Assembly: GCA_030598625.1 (NCBI GenBank)
Contig: JAUVPO010000144.1
Coordinates: 1 to 5,442, forward strand
Reading direction: 5' to 3'
Length of the DNA: 5,442 bases
Source of the DNA: Deferribacteres bacterium
GTDB lineage: Bacteria > Nitrospirota > Thermodesulfovibrionia > UBA6902
The translations under genes were made by a program, and so were the position numbers. Shown piece after piece: positions 1-5,442 of the stretch (position 1 is its first letter; every line of letters begins with the position of its first letter). Below the pieces are notes generated by a model. The model saw only the letters and a program-made list of their open reading frames with translations. It ran no database searches and was not told the origin of the DNA.

Positions 1-1
1 A

Positions 2-229
2 AAGGGTTTTCCTGACGGTATTGATAAGACTGTATTTAAAATACAGACATATGACTGGAAAAAGGAGGTGTGGATAAAGGACGGGGTTATTCTTGAAGAA
101 CTGAGAGATATTCTTTCGTCAGGGGGCAGGCATCTTGCCTATTACCCTGATGATTTCCGGGTGGAAAAACCGGGAATCGAAATCTTGAAACTTGAAATGT
201 CAACCCAAAGCGATCCCTTTTTGCCATGA
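2..229 (+). CDS. pgaB: PgaB, poly-beta-1,6-N-acetylglucosamine deacetylase, C-terminal fragment
   Basis: Only the last 75 codons are visible; the gene is cut by the left edge. In E. coli, PgaB is a periplasmic outer-membrane lipoprotein. It has an N-terminal polysaccharide deacetylase domain and a C-terminal glycoside-hydrolase-like domain that bind and partly de-N-acetylate PNAG before export through PgaA. The fragment belongs to the extreme C-terminus. It contains KTVFKIQTYDW, then an ILEELRDILSSGG helix, and the RHLAYYPDDF motif that closes this family, as I remember the E. coli sequence. The catalytic deacetylase part lies outside the window, so activity cannot be judged. The stop TGA at 227-229 overlaps the pgaC ATG (226-228) as ATGA, which points to translational coupling. 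Identification rests on this tail plus the pgaC and pgaD neighbours; the assignment is strong. Confidence 0.88.
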   Translation, partial: KGFPDGIDKTVFKIQTYDWKKEVWIKDGVILEELRDILSSGGRHLAYYPDDFRVEKPGIEILKLEMSTQSDPFLP

Positions 230-1503
230 AATCGATATTAATAACAATTTTTCAAGCTGTAAGCGACTTTGTCTATCTCTATCCTCTCCTGATGAGTTTT
301 GTATGGATGATTGGAGGGCTTATATTCTTCTGGAGACTGGAGCGTAAAAAAAGAACTCCACCCGAACTCGAAAAGTATCCGTTTTTTTCAGTACTGGTGC
401 CATGCCATAACGAACAGGATCAGGTTGAGGATACGGCATTGCATCTCCTGGAGCTTGATTATCCGCAGTATGAAATAATACTTATTGATGATGGAAGCGC
501 TGACGATACGGTTTCAAGAATACACGAACTGTGCAGCAGGCATGAAAGGGTCAGGGCGGTCTATCTAAAGACAAATCAGGGCAAGGCTGCCGCCCTGAAC
601 GCAGGATGCCTGGTTGCGAAGGGCGATCTTCTTCTTTCAATCGACGCTGACGCGCTGCTTGATAAAAAGAGTCTCAAATGGATGGCATTGCATTTTGCGC
701 AGTTCCCCCGGGTCGGAGCTGTAACCGGGAATCCGAGAGTGCTTAACCGCACGACGCTTCTTGGAAAGATCCAGACCGGTGAATACGCGACTATTATCGG
801 GCTTATAAAAAGATCACAGCGATTATTCGGAAAGGTTTTAACGGTATCAGGGGTTATGGCGGCCTTTCGCAAAGAGGCGCTTGCATCCGTAGGTTTCTGG
901 GATACGGATATGGTCACAGAGGACATAGATATAACCTGGAAACTGGAGAAAAAATTCTGGGATGTCCGCTATGAACCAAGGGCGGTTTGCTGGGTGCTTG
1001 TTCCCGAGACATTCCGGGGATTGTGGCGGCAGCGCGTACGCTGGGCCCAGGGCGGGGTGGAAGTCCTGAAAAAACACAATGACATCTGGGAAGATTGGAG
1101 ACAGCGCAGGCTATGGCCTGTTTTTGTTGAGTATACGTGCAGCGTTTTATGGGTCTTTTCCTTCTGGACGCTTGTTTTATTATGGGTGGAACAGCTTGTC
1201 CTGAATGTTCCTCTGCCGATACGGTTGCTGCCGCCTATACCTCCGCTGTGGACGGGTTCGATTCTGGCTGCCGTATGCCTGATACAATTTGCCGTTAGCC
1301 TGTGCATTGACAATATATATGATAAAAAGATGTTCAGATACCTGTTCTGGGTTGTCTGGTATCCCTTTATATACTGGATGATTAATGCGGTGGCCATAGT
1401 AGTGGCTGTGCCTAAAGCGCTTTTGAAGAAAAAAGGGACTAAGGCTGTCTGGTCAAGCCCTGACAGGGGCATTGATAAAATCAGCGCCACAGGGGGGAGA
1501 TAA
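226..1503 (+). CDS. pgaC: PgaC, poly-beta-1,6-N-acetyl-D-glucosamine synthase (GT2 family)
   Basis: This inner-membrane processive glycosyltransferase polymerises UDP-GlcNAc into PNAG biofilm polysaccharide, working with PgaD. The 425-aa length is close to E. coli PgaC (about 440). An N-terminal membrane region spans residues 4-36. The cytosolic GT2 domain follows: VLVPCHNE at 56-63, IDDGSADDT at 87-95 (D88/D89, nucleotide binding), the DAD motif D140/D142, VGAVTGNPR at 163-171, GKIQTGEYATIIGLIKR at 180-196, TED at 231-233 (catalytic acid/base region), and QRVRW at 269-273 (the QxxRW polymer-binding motif). Three further hydrophobic segments lie near 298-325, 342-362 and 371-397, and the protein ends in WSSPDRG, as in E. 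coli. All key residues are present, so it is probably active. No Shine-Dalgarno precedes ATG 226; the ATGA overlap with pgaB suggests re-initiation. In E. coli, cyclic di-GMP activates the PgaC-PgaD pair allosterically; whether this holds here is inference. Confidence 0.97.
   Translation: MKSILITIFQAVSDFVYLYPLLMSFVWMIGGLIFFWRLERKKRTPPELEKYPFFSVLVPCHNEQDQVEDTALHLLELDYPQYEIILIDDGSADDTVSRIHELCSRHERVRAVYLKTNQGKAAALNAGCLVAKGDLLLSIDADALLDKKSLKWMALHFAQFPRVGAVTGNPRVLNRTTLLGKIQTGEYATIIGLIKRSQRLFGKVLTVSGVMAAFRKEALASVGFWDTDMVTEDIDITWKLEKKFWDVRYEPRAVCWVLVPETFRGLWRQRVRWAQGGVEVLKKHNDIWEDWRQRRLWPVFVEYTCSVLWVFSFWTLVLLWVEQLVLNVPLPIRLLPPIPPLWTGSILAAVCLIQFAVSLCIDNIYDKKMFRYLFWVVWYPFIYWMINAVAIVVAVPKALLKKKGTKAVWSSPDRGIDKISATGGR
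1491..1500 (+). promoter_or_regulatory. Strong Shine-Dalgarno for pgaD inside the pgaC 3' end
   Basis: A purine-only run, AGGGGGGAGA, lies at the end of pgaC and 6 nt before the pgaD ATG. It is by far the clearest ribosome-binding site in the window and fixes the pgaD start at 1507. The other starts here (pgaC, mazG, lptD) have weak or no such motif. Confidence 0.75.
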
Positions 1504-1506
1504 GCC

Positions 1507-1920
1507 ATGCCTGAAATAGAAATAAGAGACAATCCAAAGCTGAGAGGCTTAGTGAGGAACGTTTCCGAGACAAGTTTTACAGGGTTGATGTGGGGCATAT
1601 GGTTATACCTGTTGCTGCCCGTCCTGAATATTTTATTGTGGTATATGGGCATAAGAGTTTTTTATGTTGAAGTAATTGAGGATGTCGGCTATATGGAACT
1701 GCTGGGCCTGATAAATAAAATGGGCTGGACAGTGATTACGGTATTCCTGGCTCTTCGTTTGTGGGGATACTATAATTACATAAGGTTCGGCAGGAAAAAC
1801 AGACGACGGGGTACGCTTCCTGTCACCATTGAAAAACTGGCGGAGCATTATAATATTCCTGTTGAGGATATTAAGACAATGCAATCAGAAAAAGAAGTCG
1901 ACTGGCACTATGTAAAGTAA
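1507..1920 (+). CDS. pgaD: PgaD, PNAG synthase accessory membrane protein
   Basis: This small inner-membrane partner of PgaC is needed for PNAG synthesis in E. coli, where the two proteins together bind cyclic di-GMP. The product is 137 aa, about the same as E. coli PgaD. It has two hydrophobic segments, near residues 26-48 (GLMWGIWLYLLLPVLNILLW) and 73-90 (GWTVITVFLALRLWGYYN). Between them is a short loop, which should be periplasmic. A strongly basic stretch follows (FGRKNRRRG, 94-102), then a soluble tail that should be cytosolic (LAEHYNIPVEDIKTMQ). This family diverges fast, so the call depends on size, topology and position immediately after pgaC. The start is well supported: AGGGGGGAGA at 1491-1500 ends 6 nt before ATG 1507, and the gap from the pgaC stop is 3 nt. 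It is the last gene of the visible pga operon. Confidence 0.9.
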   Translation: MPEIEIRDNPKLRGLVRNVSETSFTGLMWGIWLYLLLPVLNILLWYMGIRVFYVEVIEDVGYMELLGLINKMGWTVITVFLALRLWGYYNYIRFGRKNRRRGTLPVTIEKLAEHYNIPVEDIKTMQSEKEVDWHYVK

Positions 1921-1922
1921 GG

Positions 1923-1962
1923 TGTTCTTTTCCCCTCCCGGTCCTGCATCACGAAAAGAACA
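1923..1962. repeat. 10-bp perfect inverted repeat between pgaD and mazG
   Basis: The arms TGTTCTTTTC (1923-1932) and GAAAAGAACA (1953-1962) are exact reverse complements separated by 20 nt. The repeat starts 2 bases after the pgaD stop. It could form a hairpin at the end of the pga transcript or be a protein-binding site. It does not look like a classical intrinsic terminator: the stem is A/T-rich, the loop is long, and no T-run follows on either strand. Confidence 0.55.
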
Positions 1963-1989
1963 AAACGAACATCAAACCCTAAAATCTGA

Positions 1990-1995
1990 TATACT
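1990..1995 (+). promoter_or_regulatory. Possible -10 box for mazG
   Basis: TATACT differs from the TATAAT consensus at one position and ends 6 bases before the mazG ATG at 2002. Initiation at the usual distance would fall on or next to the A of that ATG. No convincing -35 is visible: CGAACA at 1966-1971 shares only the final ACA with TTGACA. A six-base match in A/T-rich DNA is easily chance, so this is tentative. Confidence 0.3.
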
Positions 1996-2001
1996 TTGCC
2001 G

Positions 2002-2769
2002 ATGGATATTGGAAAGTTAGTCAATATTGTCGCAAAGCTGAGAAGTCCTCAAGGTTGTCCGTGGGACAAAGAACAGACCAGAGAGACCATTAAGCCGTTT
2101 ATTATAGAGGAATTTTATGAACTTATTGACGCCCTTGACGGGAATGATCTTGATAATGTTAAGGAGGAGTTGGGAGACCTGCTATTCCAGATAGTTTTTC
2201 AAAGCCAGCTTTCAAAAGAAGAAGGTAGATTTGATATAAATGATGTTATTGAGGGTGTCACTGAGAAGATGATACGGAGACATCCGCATGTCTTCGGTGA
2301 TAAAAAACTTGAAACATCCGGGGATGTGGCTGAGTGGTGGGAAGAGCATAAAAAGAAAGAAGCAAAAAATCACGAATCTGTTCTGGATAATGTTCCAAAA
2401 TCGCTTCCGGCGATGTTAAGGGCCCATAAGATTCAGCTTAAGGCAACGAAGGTTGGTTTTGACTGGGAAAGGATTGAAGATGTGTTTGCAAAGCTTGAAG
2501 AGGAGATCCGGGAATTTAAGGACGCTTTGTATAAAAAAGATCAAACGGAAATAGAAGATGAACTGGGAGATATCTTTTTTGTGCTTATCAGAATATCGAA
2601 TTTTATCAATGTTAATCCGGAAGATGCATTGAGAAAGACAATTGAAAAATTTATTCAAAGATTCAGGCATATAGAGATACAATCATCACGACAAGGCAAG
2701 AAACTTTCCGAAATGACCCTTGCGGAGATGAATGTCCTGTGGAACGAAGCCAAGGAAGATCTTAAATGA
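2002..2769 (+). CDS. mazG: MazG, nucleoside triphosphate pyrophosphohydrolase
   Basis: This cytosolic house-cleaning enzyme hydrolyses (d)NTPs to NMP plus pyrophosphate. E. coli MazG also lowers ppGpp under starvation. The 255-aa length is near that of E. coli (263), and the tandem two-domain form is complete. The first domain carries GCPWDKEQT at 18-26, EEFYE at 36-40 and EELGD at 55-59. RRHPHVFGD at 92-100 and the linker SLPAMLRAHKIQ at 134-145 follow. The second domain has GFDW at 152-155, EEIRE at 167-171 and DELGD at 186-190. Both sets of metal-binding acidic residues (ExxE and ExxD) are intact, including the C-terminal set that is the active one in E. coli. ATG 2002 is chosen because the protein then begins MDIGKLVNIVAKLR, as the family does. 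An in-frame TTG at 1996 would add only two residues. There is no Shine-Dalgarno. An 81-nt gap separates it from pgaD, so it need not share the pga promoter. Confidence 0.95.
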   Translation: MDIGKLVNIVAKLRSPQGCPWDKEQTRETIKPFIIEEFYELIDALDGNDLDNVKEELGDLLFQIVFQSQLSKEEGRFDINDVIEGVTEKMIRRHPHVFGDKKLETSGDVAEWWEEHKKKEAKNHESVLDNVPKSLPAMLRAHKIQLKATKVGFDWERIEDVFAKLEEEIREFKDALYKKDQTEIEDELGDIFFVLIRISNFINVNPEDALRKTIEKFIQRFRHIEIQSSRQGKKLSEMTLAEMNVLWNEAKEDLK

Positions 2770-2773
2770 AAGT

Positions 2774-4864
2774 CTAAATAGATTGATAAACGCTTCCTAA
2801 ACTCATTGATCCCAGTCCTTTAAACTCGAGATTAAACATTATTTGATATTCATCGGATTTCCGGTCGAAAGTAACTGTAAATCCCCAGCACTGGTGCGTG
2901 TATGTGGATCTAAGGTTTAATGCCTGAATTTCTTTGCTGTTAAGGTCGTACCATATTTTTCCATGAAGATTGAAGGGGAGAGGTTTCCTGAATATTATTA
3001 TGGGTGAATTAAAGCCGGCCTCGAATGCTATCTGGTCAAGCAATGAAGATCGTCTGAAACTTTTTCCTACTCCGGCATAAGCTTTTTTACCTTTTATATG
3101 AACTGTACTGATTGTCTCTGTGAATTTGCTGACATGAACGTCATATGACGCATTGGTTTCAAGAGTGAATTTGTTGCTCCACAATGTAGCCTCAGCGAGT
3201 AATGGACCGAATTGTTTTTCATAGTCGAGAAGACTATAACTATGGGTAAGTCTGAATCTTGTTTCCAGATTGTTTGCGGCAAGTCCTGAAATCCTGTTGG
3301 TCAGTGAATAAGAGATATTGTTTGTGCGCGTAATTCGATCTATTGAGTCAAAGAAGGGGATATTATCATTGTCTACGGGCGGTATATATGAATATTCTAA
3401 AGAAGGCTCAACAATATGAATAAATGTATCATAATTTTTTAAAAATCTTGTTTTTAATGACGTGCCTAAATCATAGATGATACGGTTTTTGTTTAATTCC
3501 GGAGAATTAAGATGGTAAGCTGTGTCTCTCAGCCCGAACCTTTGCATTATGTTTATTGTTTTTCCCAGACTCAAATGAACATTCGGATTAATGTCAAACC
3601 TTTGTCCTTCCTGTCCATCTTCTCTCCAGAAATTAGCGCCTTTGACAGCCATGTTAAAAGAAAAGTGTTTTTTGGATCTTGTGTTAAGGATAAAGCCTAT
3701 TTCAGGAAGACTTTGAGGAATTGCTTTAGAGCTGCCTTCAAGACTTTGTCTGCCCTGGCTTAAAAAGTATGTCCTTCCCCCATCGAACTGTTTTGACAGG
3801 TGGAGGTTTGATTCAAGATATTTTTGCAGTCTCTCTTCTGATGCTAAACCGAACAGGTTGGATTTCCAGGATGCTAACCCGAATCTGTTTGAAGAAGTTG
3901 ATTCCATTACATCGTAGTAATCGTATTCATTCACTGCATGCAGTTTTAAATAACCCGATATATCATATGGCAATTTGTAATTGTGATATGATTTAAATTC
4001 AACAAGATTTCTGGATGGCTCATCATCTCTTATGTTATACATCCATAACTCGCCATTGATTTCAGGAGTGAGGATATATCTGTAATCCAACCCCTGTGCA
4101 AGTCCCTTTTCACCGTAGTAATCCAGATACAGGGTGGCATCGTGATTATCCTTAATTGCCCAGAAAAACCCCTGTTTAAAATAATGCCCTTTGGAGCTGC
4201 TGTAACCATAGGAGGGGTAAAGAAAACCTGTCTCACGTTCTTTAATAAGAGGCGCCCAGAAGTACGGCGCATAAAAAACAGGGATATTCTTAATGTACAA
4301 AGAGTTGTGCCATATTTTTAAACTCTTATGCTGTGTTATTGTTATATTTTTGCCTGATAAATGCCATTCAGGATGATCCACATCACATGTTGTGATAGTA
4401 GCTTTATTTAGAAAAAAAGATCCCCACCCGGTTTTTTTTACGCTGTTGGAATGGATGTGGTAATTATGCTTTTTATAAAAAATGTAGTTTTCATGCATTG
4501 TGCCGAGTTTTGTTTTTAAATTCAACTCAACTTTTTCAGATCTTATAACGACTGTTGAATCTTCGTATACGACATTACCAGTAGCTATAGCAACATATGT
4601 GTTACCATCAAGGTGTACCTCATCTGTGAGAAGGACTCCGTCTTCAAAAGTTATTTTTACTGAACCTTCAGCCGTATATGTATTGTTACCGGAGAAATAT
4701 TCCAGGTGGTCTGCTGTGATAGTAATTTGCTCCCCGGCAGATACAGAAGCAACAGGTTGCAGGAAACAGGAGGCAAGAATAAGGATAAGGACGTTATACA
4801 CGTAAGCATATAAACGTGGCGGTTCCGTGACCACATGTATAACATCCATCTTCTCAGTTTTCAT
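2774..4864 (-). CDS. lptD: LptD, LPS-assembly outer-membrane protein (OstA/Imp)
   Basis: LptD is the outer-membrane barrel that, with the lipoprotein LptE, inserts LPS into the outer leaflet. The product is 696 aa, shorter than E. coli LptD (784). A signal region covers residues 18-43 (hydrophobic core YVYNVLILILASC, likely cleavage after SVSA43). Next comes an OstA/LptA-like beta-jellyroll at about 46-155 (ITITADHLEYFSGNNTYTAEG), then the barrel domain. The barrel includes the conserved stretch IPVFYAPYFWAPL...ERETGFLYPSYGY at 194-221 and ends with FNLEFKGLGS at 677-686. Besides Cys33 in the signal region, the only cysteines are Cys160 (TTCDVDHPEW) and Cys659 (HQCWGF). They match one N-domain to barrel disulfide pair of E. 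coli. The ATG at 4864 lies inside the end of folC (11-nt overlap), with a weak AGGGA at 4876-4880. ATG 4849 (Met6) is a possible alternative start. The gene is very probably co-transcribed with folC. Confidence 0.94.
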   Translation of the reverse strand: MKTEKMDVIHVVTEPPRLYAYVYNVLILILASCFLQPVASVSAGEQITITADHLEYFSGNNTYTAEGSVKITFEDGVLLTDEVHLDGNTYVAIATGNVVYEDSTVVIRSEKVELNLKTKLGTMHENYIFYKKHNYHIHSNSVKKTGWGSFFLNKATITTCDVDHPEWHLSGKNITITQHKSLKIWHNSLYIKNIPVFYAPYFWAPLIKERETGFLYPSYGYSSSKGHYFKQGFFWAIKDNHDATLYLDYYGEKGLAQGLDYRYILTPEINGELWMYNIRDDEPSRNLVEFKSYHNYKLPYDISGYLKLHAVNEYDYYDVMESTSSNRFGLASWKSNLFGLASEERLQKYLESNLHLSKQFDGGRTYFLSQGRQSLEGSSKAIPQSLPEIGFILNTRSKKHFSFNMAVKGANFWREDGQEGQRFDINPNVHLSLGKTINIMQRFGLRDTAYHLNSPELNKNRIIYDLGTSLKTRFLKNYDTFIHIVEPSLEYSYIPPVDNDNIPFFDSIDRITRTNNISYSLTNRISGLAANNLETRFRLTHSYSLLDYEKQFGPLLAEATLWSNKFTLETNASYDVHVSKFTETISTVHIKGKKAYAGVGKSFRRSSLLDQIAFEAGFNSPIIIFRKPLPFNLHGKIWYDLNSKEIQALNLRSTYTHQCWGFTVTFDRKSDEYQIMFNLEFKGLGSMSLGSVYQSI

Positions 4865-5441
4865 TACTTATTTGTTCCCTTAATCTTGACAGGACACCGG
4901 TATAACCTAAAACTTCTTTTGCTTCTCCGGTAGTGTAAAACGACCCGGTTATGAGTATGATGCGGTCTTTAATGCAGTGCGTTTTTGCAAGATCCAGGGC
5001 ATCGGCGACAGTGTCTGCCGTAGCTATTAAGGAGGGGACGTAATTTGCTCCGGTTTCTTGAATGGCTGTTGTTATTTCCTTGAGTTTTTTGGTTGGAGCT
5101 GCTCTCTCATACTGCGGTTTAGTTAATATTACTGATTCAGATATTTGAACAAGAGGCTTCAGGATTTCCTGAATATCCTTGTCGTCCATTACACCTGCGA
5201 TAAGAATAATTTGTTTATCCGGGAAAATTATTTTTACTGAAGCAGCCAGCGATCTTGCAGCTTCAGGGTTATGGGCGCTGTCGAGGATAATAGGAGGAGA
5301 TTGTGAAACCCGTTCAAGCCGTCCTTTAAGGTCCACATTTTGCAGTCCTTTTCTTATTGAAACAAGTGGTAATGAAAAGCCTTCCTGCCTTAGAATCTCA
5401 CATGCCCTTATCGCTGCGCAGGTATTATATATCTGGTATTT
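4854..5441 (-). CDS. folC: FolC, folylpolyglutamate/dihydrofolate synthase, C-terminal part
   Basis: This cytosolic Mur-ligase-family enzyme adds glutamate to dihydropteroate and/or to folates, using ATP. The right edge cuts the gene: 195 codons are visible, roughly the last 45% of a protein usually about 420-430 aa long. Reading in from the edge, YQIYNTCAAIRACEIL matches the family's hQ..Na..A...L segment. LVSIRKGLQNVDLKGRLERV follows, containing the GRLE motif (5313-5324). Then comes PPIILDSAHNPEAARSL, with the D-x-AHNP motif at 5265-5282, which starts the Mur-ligase C-terminal domain. The rest is a Rossmann-like domain (IILIAGVMDDKDIQEILKPL, then IILITGSFYTTGEAKEVLG). The ATP-binding P-loop is outside the window, so completeness and the bifunctional state cannot be judged. 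A GTG at 5336 lies mid-domain and is not the start. The stop TGA (4854-4856) is 11 nt inside lptD. Confidence 0.93.
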   Translation of the reverse strand, partial: KYQIYNTCAAIRACEILRQEGFSLPLVSIRKGLQNVDLKGRLERVSQSPPIILDSAHNPEAARSLAASVKIIFPDKQIILIAGVMDDKDIQEILKPLVQISESVILTKPQYERAAPTKKLKEITTAIQETGANYVPSLIATADTVADALDLAKTHCIKDRIILITGSFYTTGEAKEVLGYTGVLSRLREQISNEN

Positions 5442-5442
5442 C

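Noticed and set aside
969..1652. Long open reading frame (227 codons) on the minus strand, antisense to pgaC and pgaD
   Set aside because: It lies opposite two well-supported genes, its translation has no recognisable domain or membrane pattern, and long antisense frames are common opposite G+C-richer genes.
1921..1965. Intrinsic terminator for the pga operon
   Set aside because: The 10-bp stem is A/T-rich, the loop is 20 nt and no T-run follows on either strand, so it is listed only as an inverted repeat.
1996..2001. TTG at 1996 as the mazG start
   Set aside because: It adds only Met-Pro before a normal ATG; homologues begin at the equivalent of MDIGKL; and it would overlap the candidate -10 box region.
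3512..3996. Two plus-strand open frames (3512-3763 and 3769-3996) inside lptD
   Set aside because: They lie antisense to the conserved LptD barrel region, lack ribosome-binding sites, and their translations show no recognisable family.
5334..5336. GTG as the start of a short 160-aa minus-strand protein
   Set aside because: The frame stays open to the right edge, and the upstream residues (YQIYNTCAAIRACEIL and beyond) match FolC, so this valine is internal.
1..5442. CRISPR array, tRNA/rRNA genes, insertion sequence or phage attachment site
   Set aside because: No regularly spaced direct repeats, RNA-gene signatures, transposase motifs or terminal inverted repeats were seen, and nearly the whole window is occupied by recognised coding sequence.

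Overview
The window appears to come from a diderm (Gram-negative) bacterium. It encodes an LPS-transport outer-membrane protein (LptD) and the inner-membrane synthase of a secreted poly-N-acetylglucosamine (PNAG/PGA) exopolysaccharide. The phylum cannot be fixed from this sequence. The shortish LptD with few cysteines and the mixed base composition would fit deltaproteobacterial or Nitrospirota-like lineages, but that is only an impression. Coding density is very high: the longest non-coding stretch is about 80 bases.

Plus strand, 1-1920: the 3' end of pgaB (PNAG deacetylase), then complete pgaC (family 2 glycosyltransferase synthase) and pgaD (small membrane partner). pgaB and pgaC overlap by an ATGA, and pgaD starts 3 nt after the pgaC stop with a strong Shine-Dalgarno, so they form one operon. 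PgaC and PgaD polymerise UDP-GlcNAc and pass the chain across the inner membrane. PgaB then partly deacetylates it in the periplasm. The outer-membrane porin gene pgaA is expected to the left of the window but is not seen.

Plus strand, 1921-2769: a gap with a 10-bp inverted repeat, then mazG, a nucleoside triphosphate pyrophosphohydrolase for house-cleaning of nucleotide pools. A TATACT box sits just before its start and there is no ribosome-binding site, which raises the possibility of a leaderless transcript.

Minus strand, 2774 to the right edge: folC (C-terminal part of the folylpolyglutamate/dihydrofolate synthase) followed by complete lptD, with an 11-base overlap. lptD converges on mazG with only 4 bases between the stop codons.

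G+C content falls sharply between the pga genes (about 50% or more in sampled lines) and mazG/lptD (about 35-37%). This suggests the pga block has a separate history. I found no undescribed system here. The gene families are all recognisable, and the points worth a second look are the composition step, the mazG start, the two-cysteine LptD and its unusual signal region.
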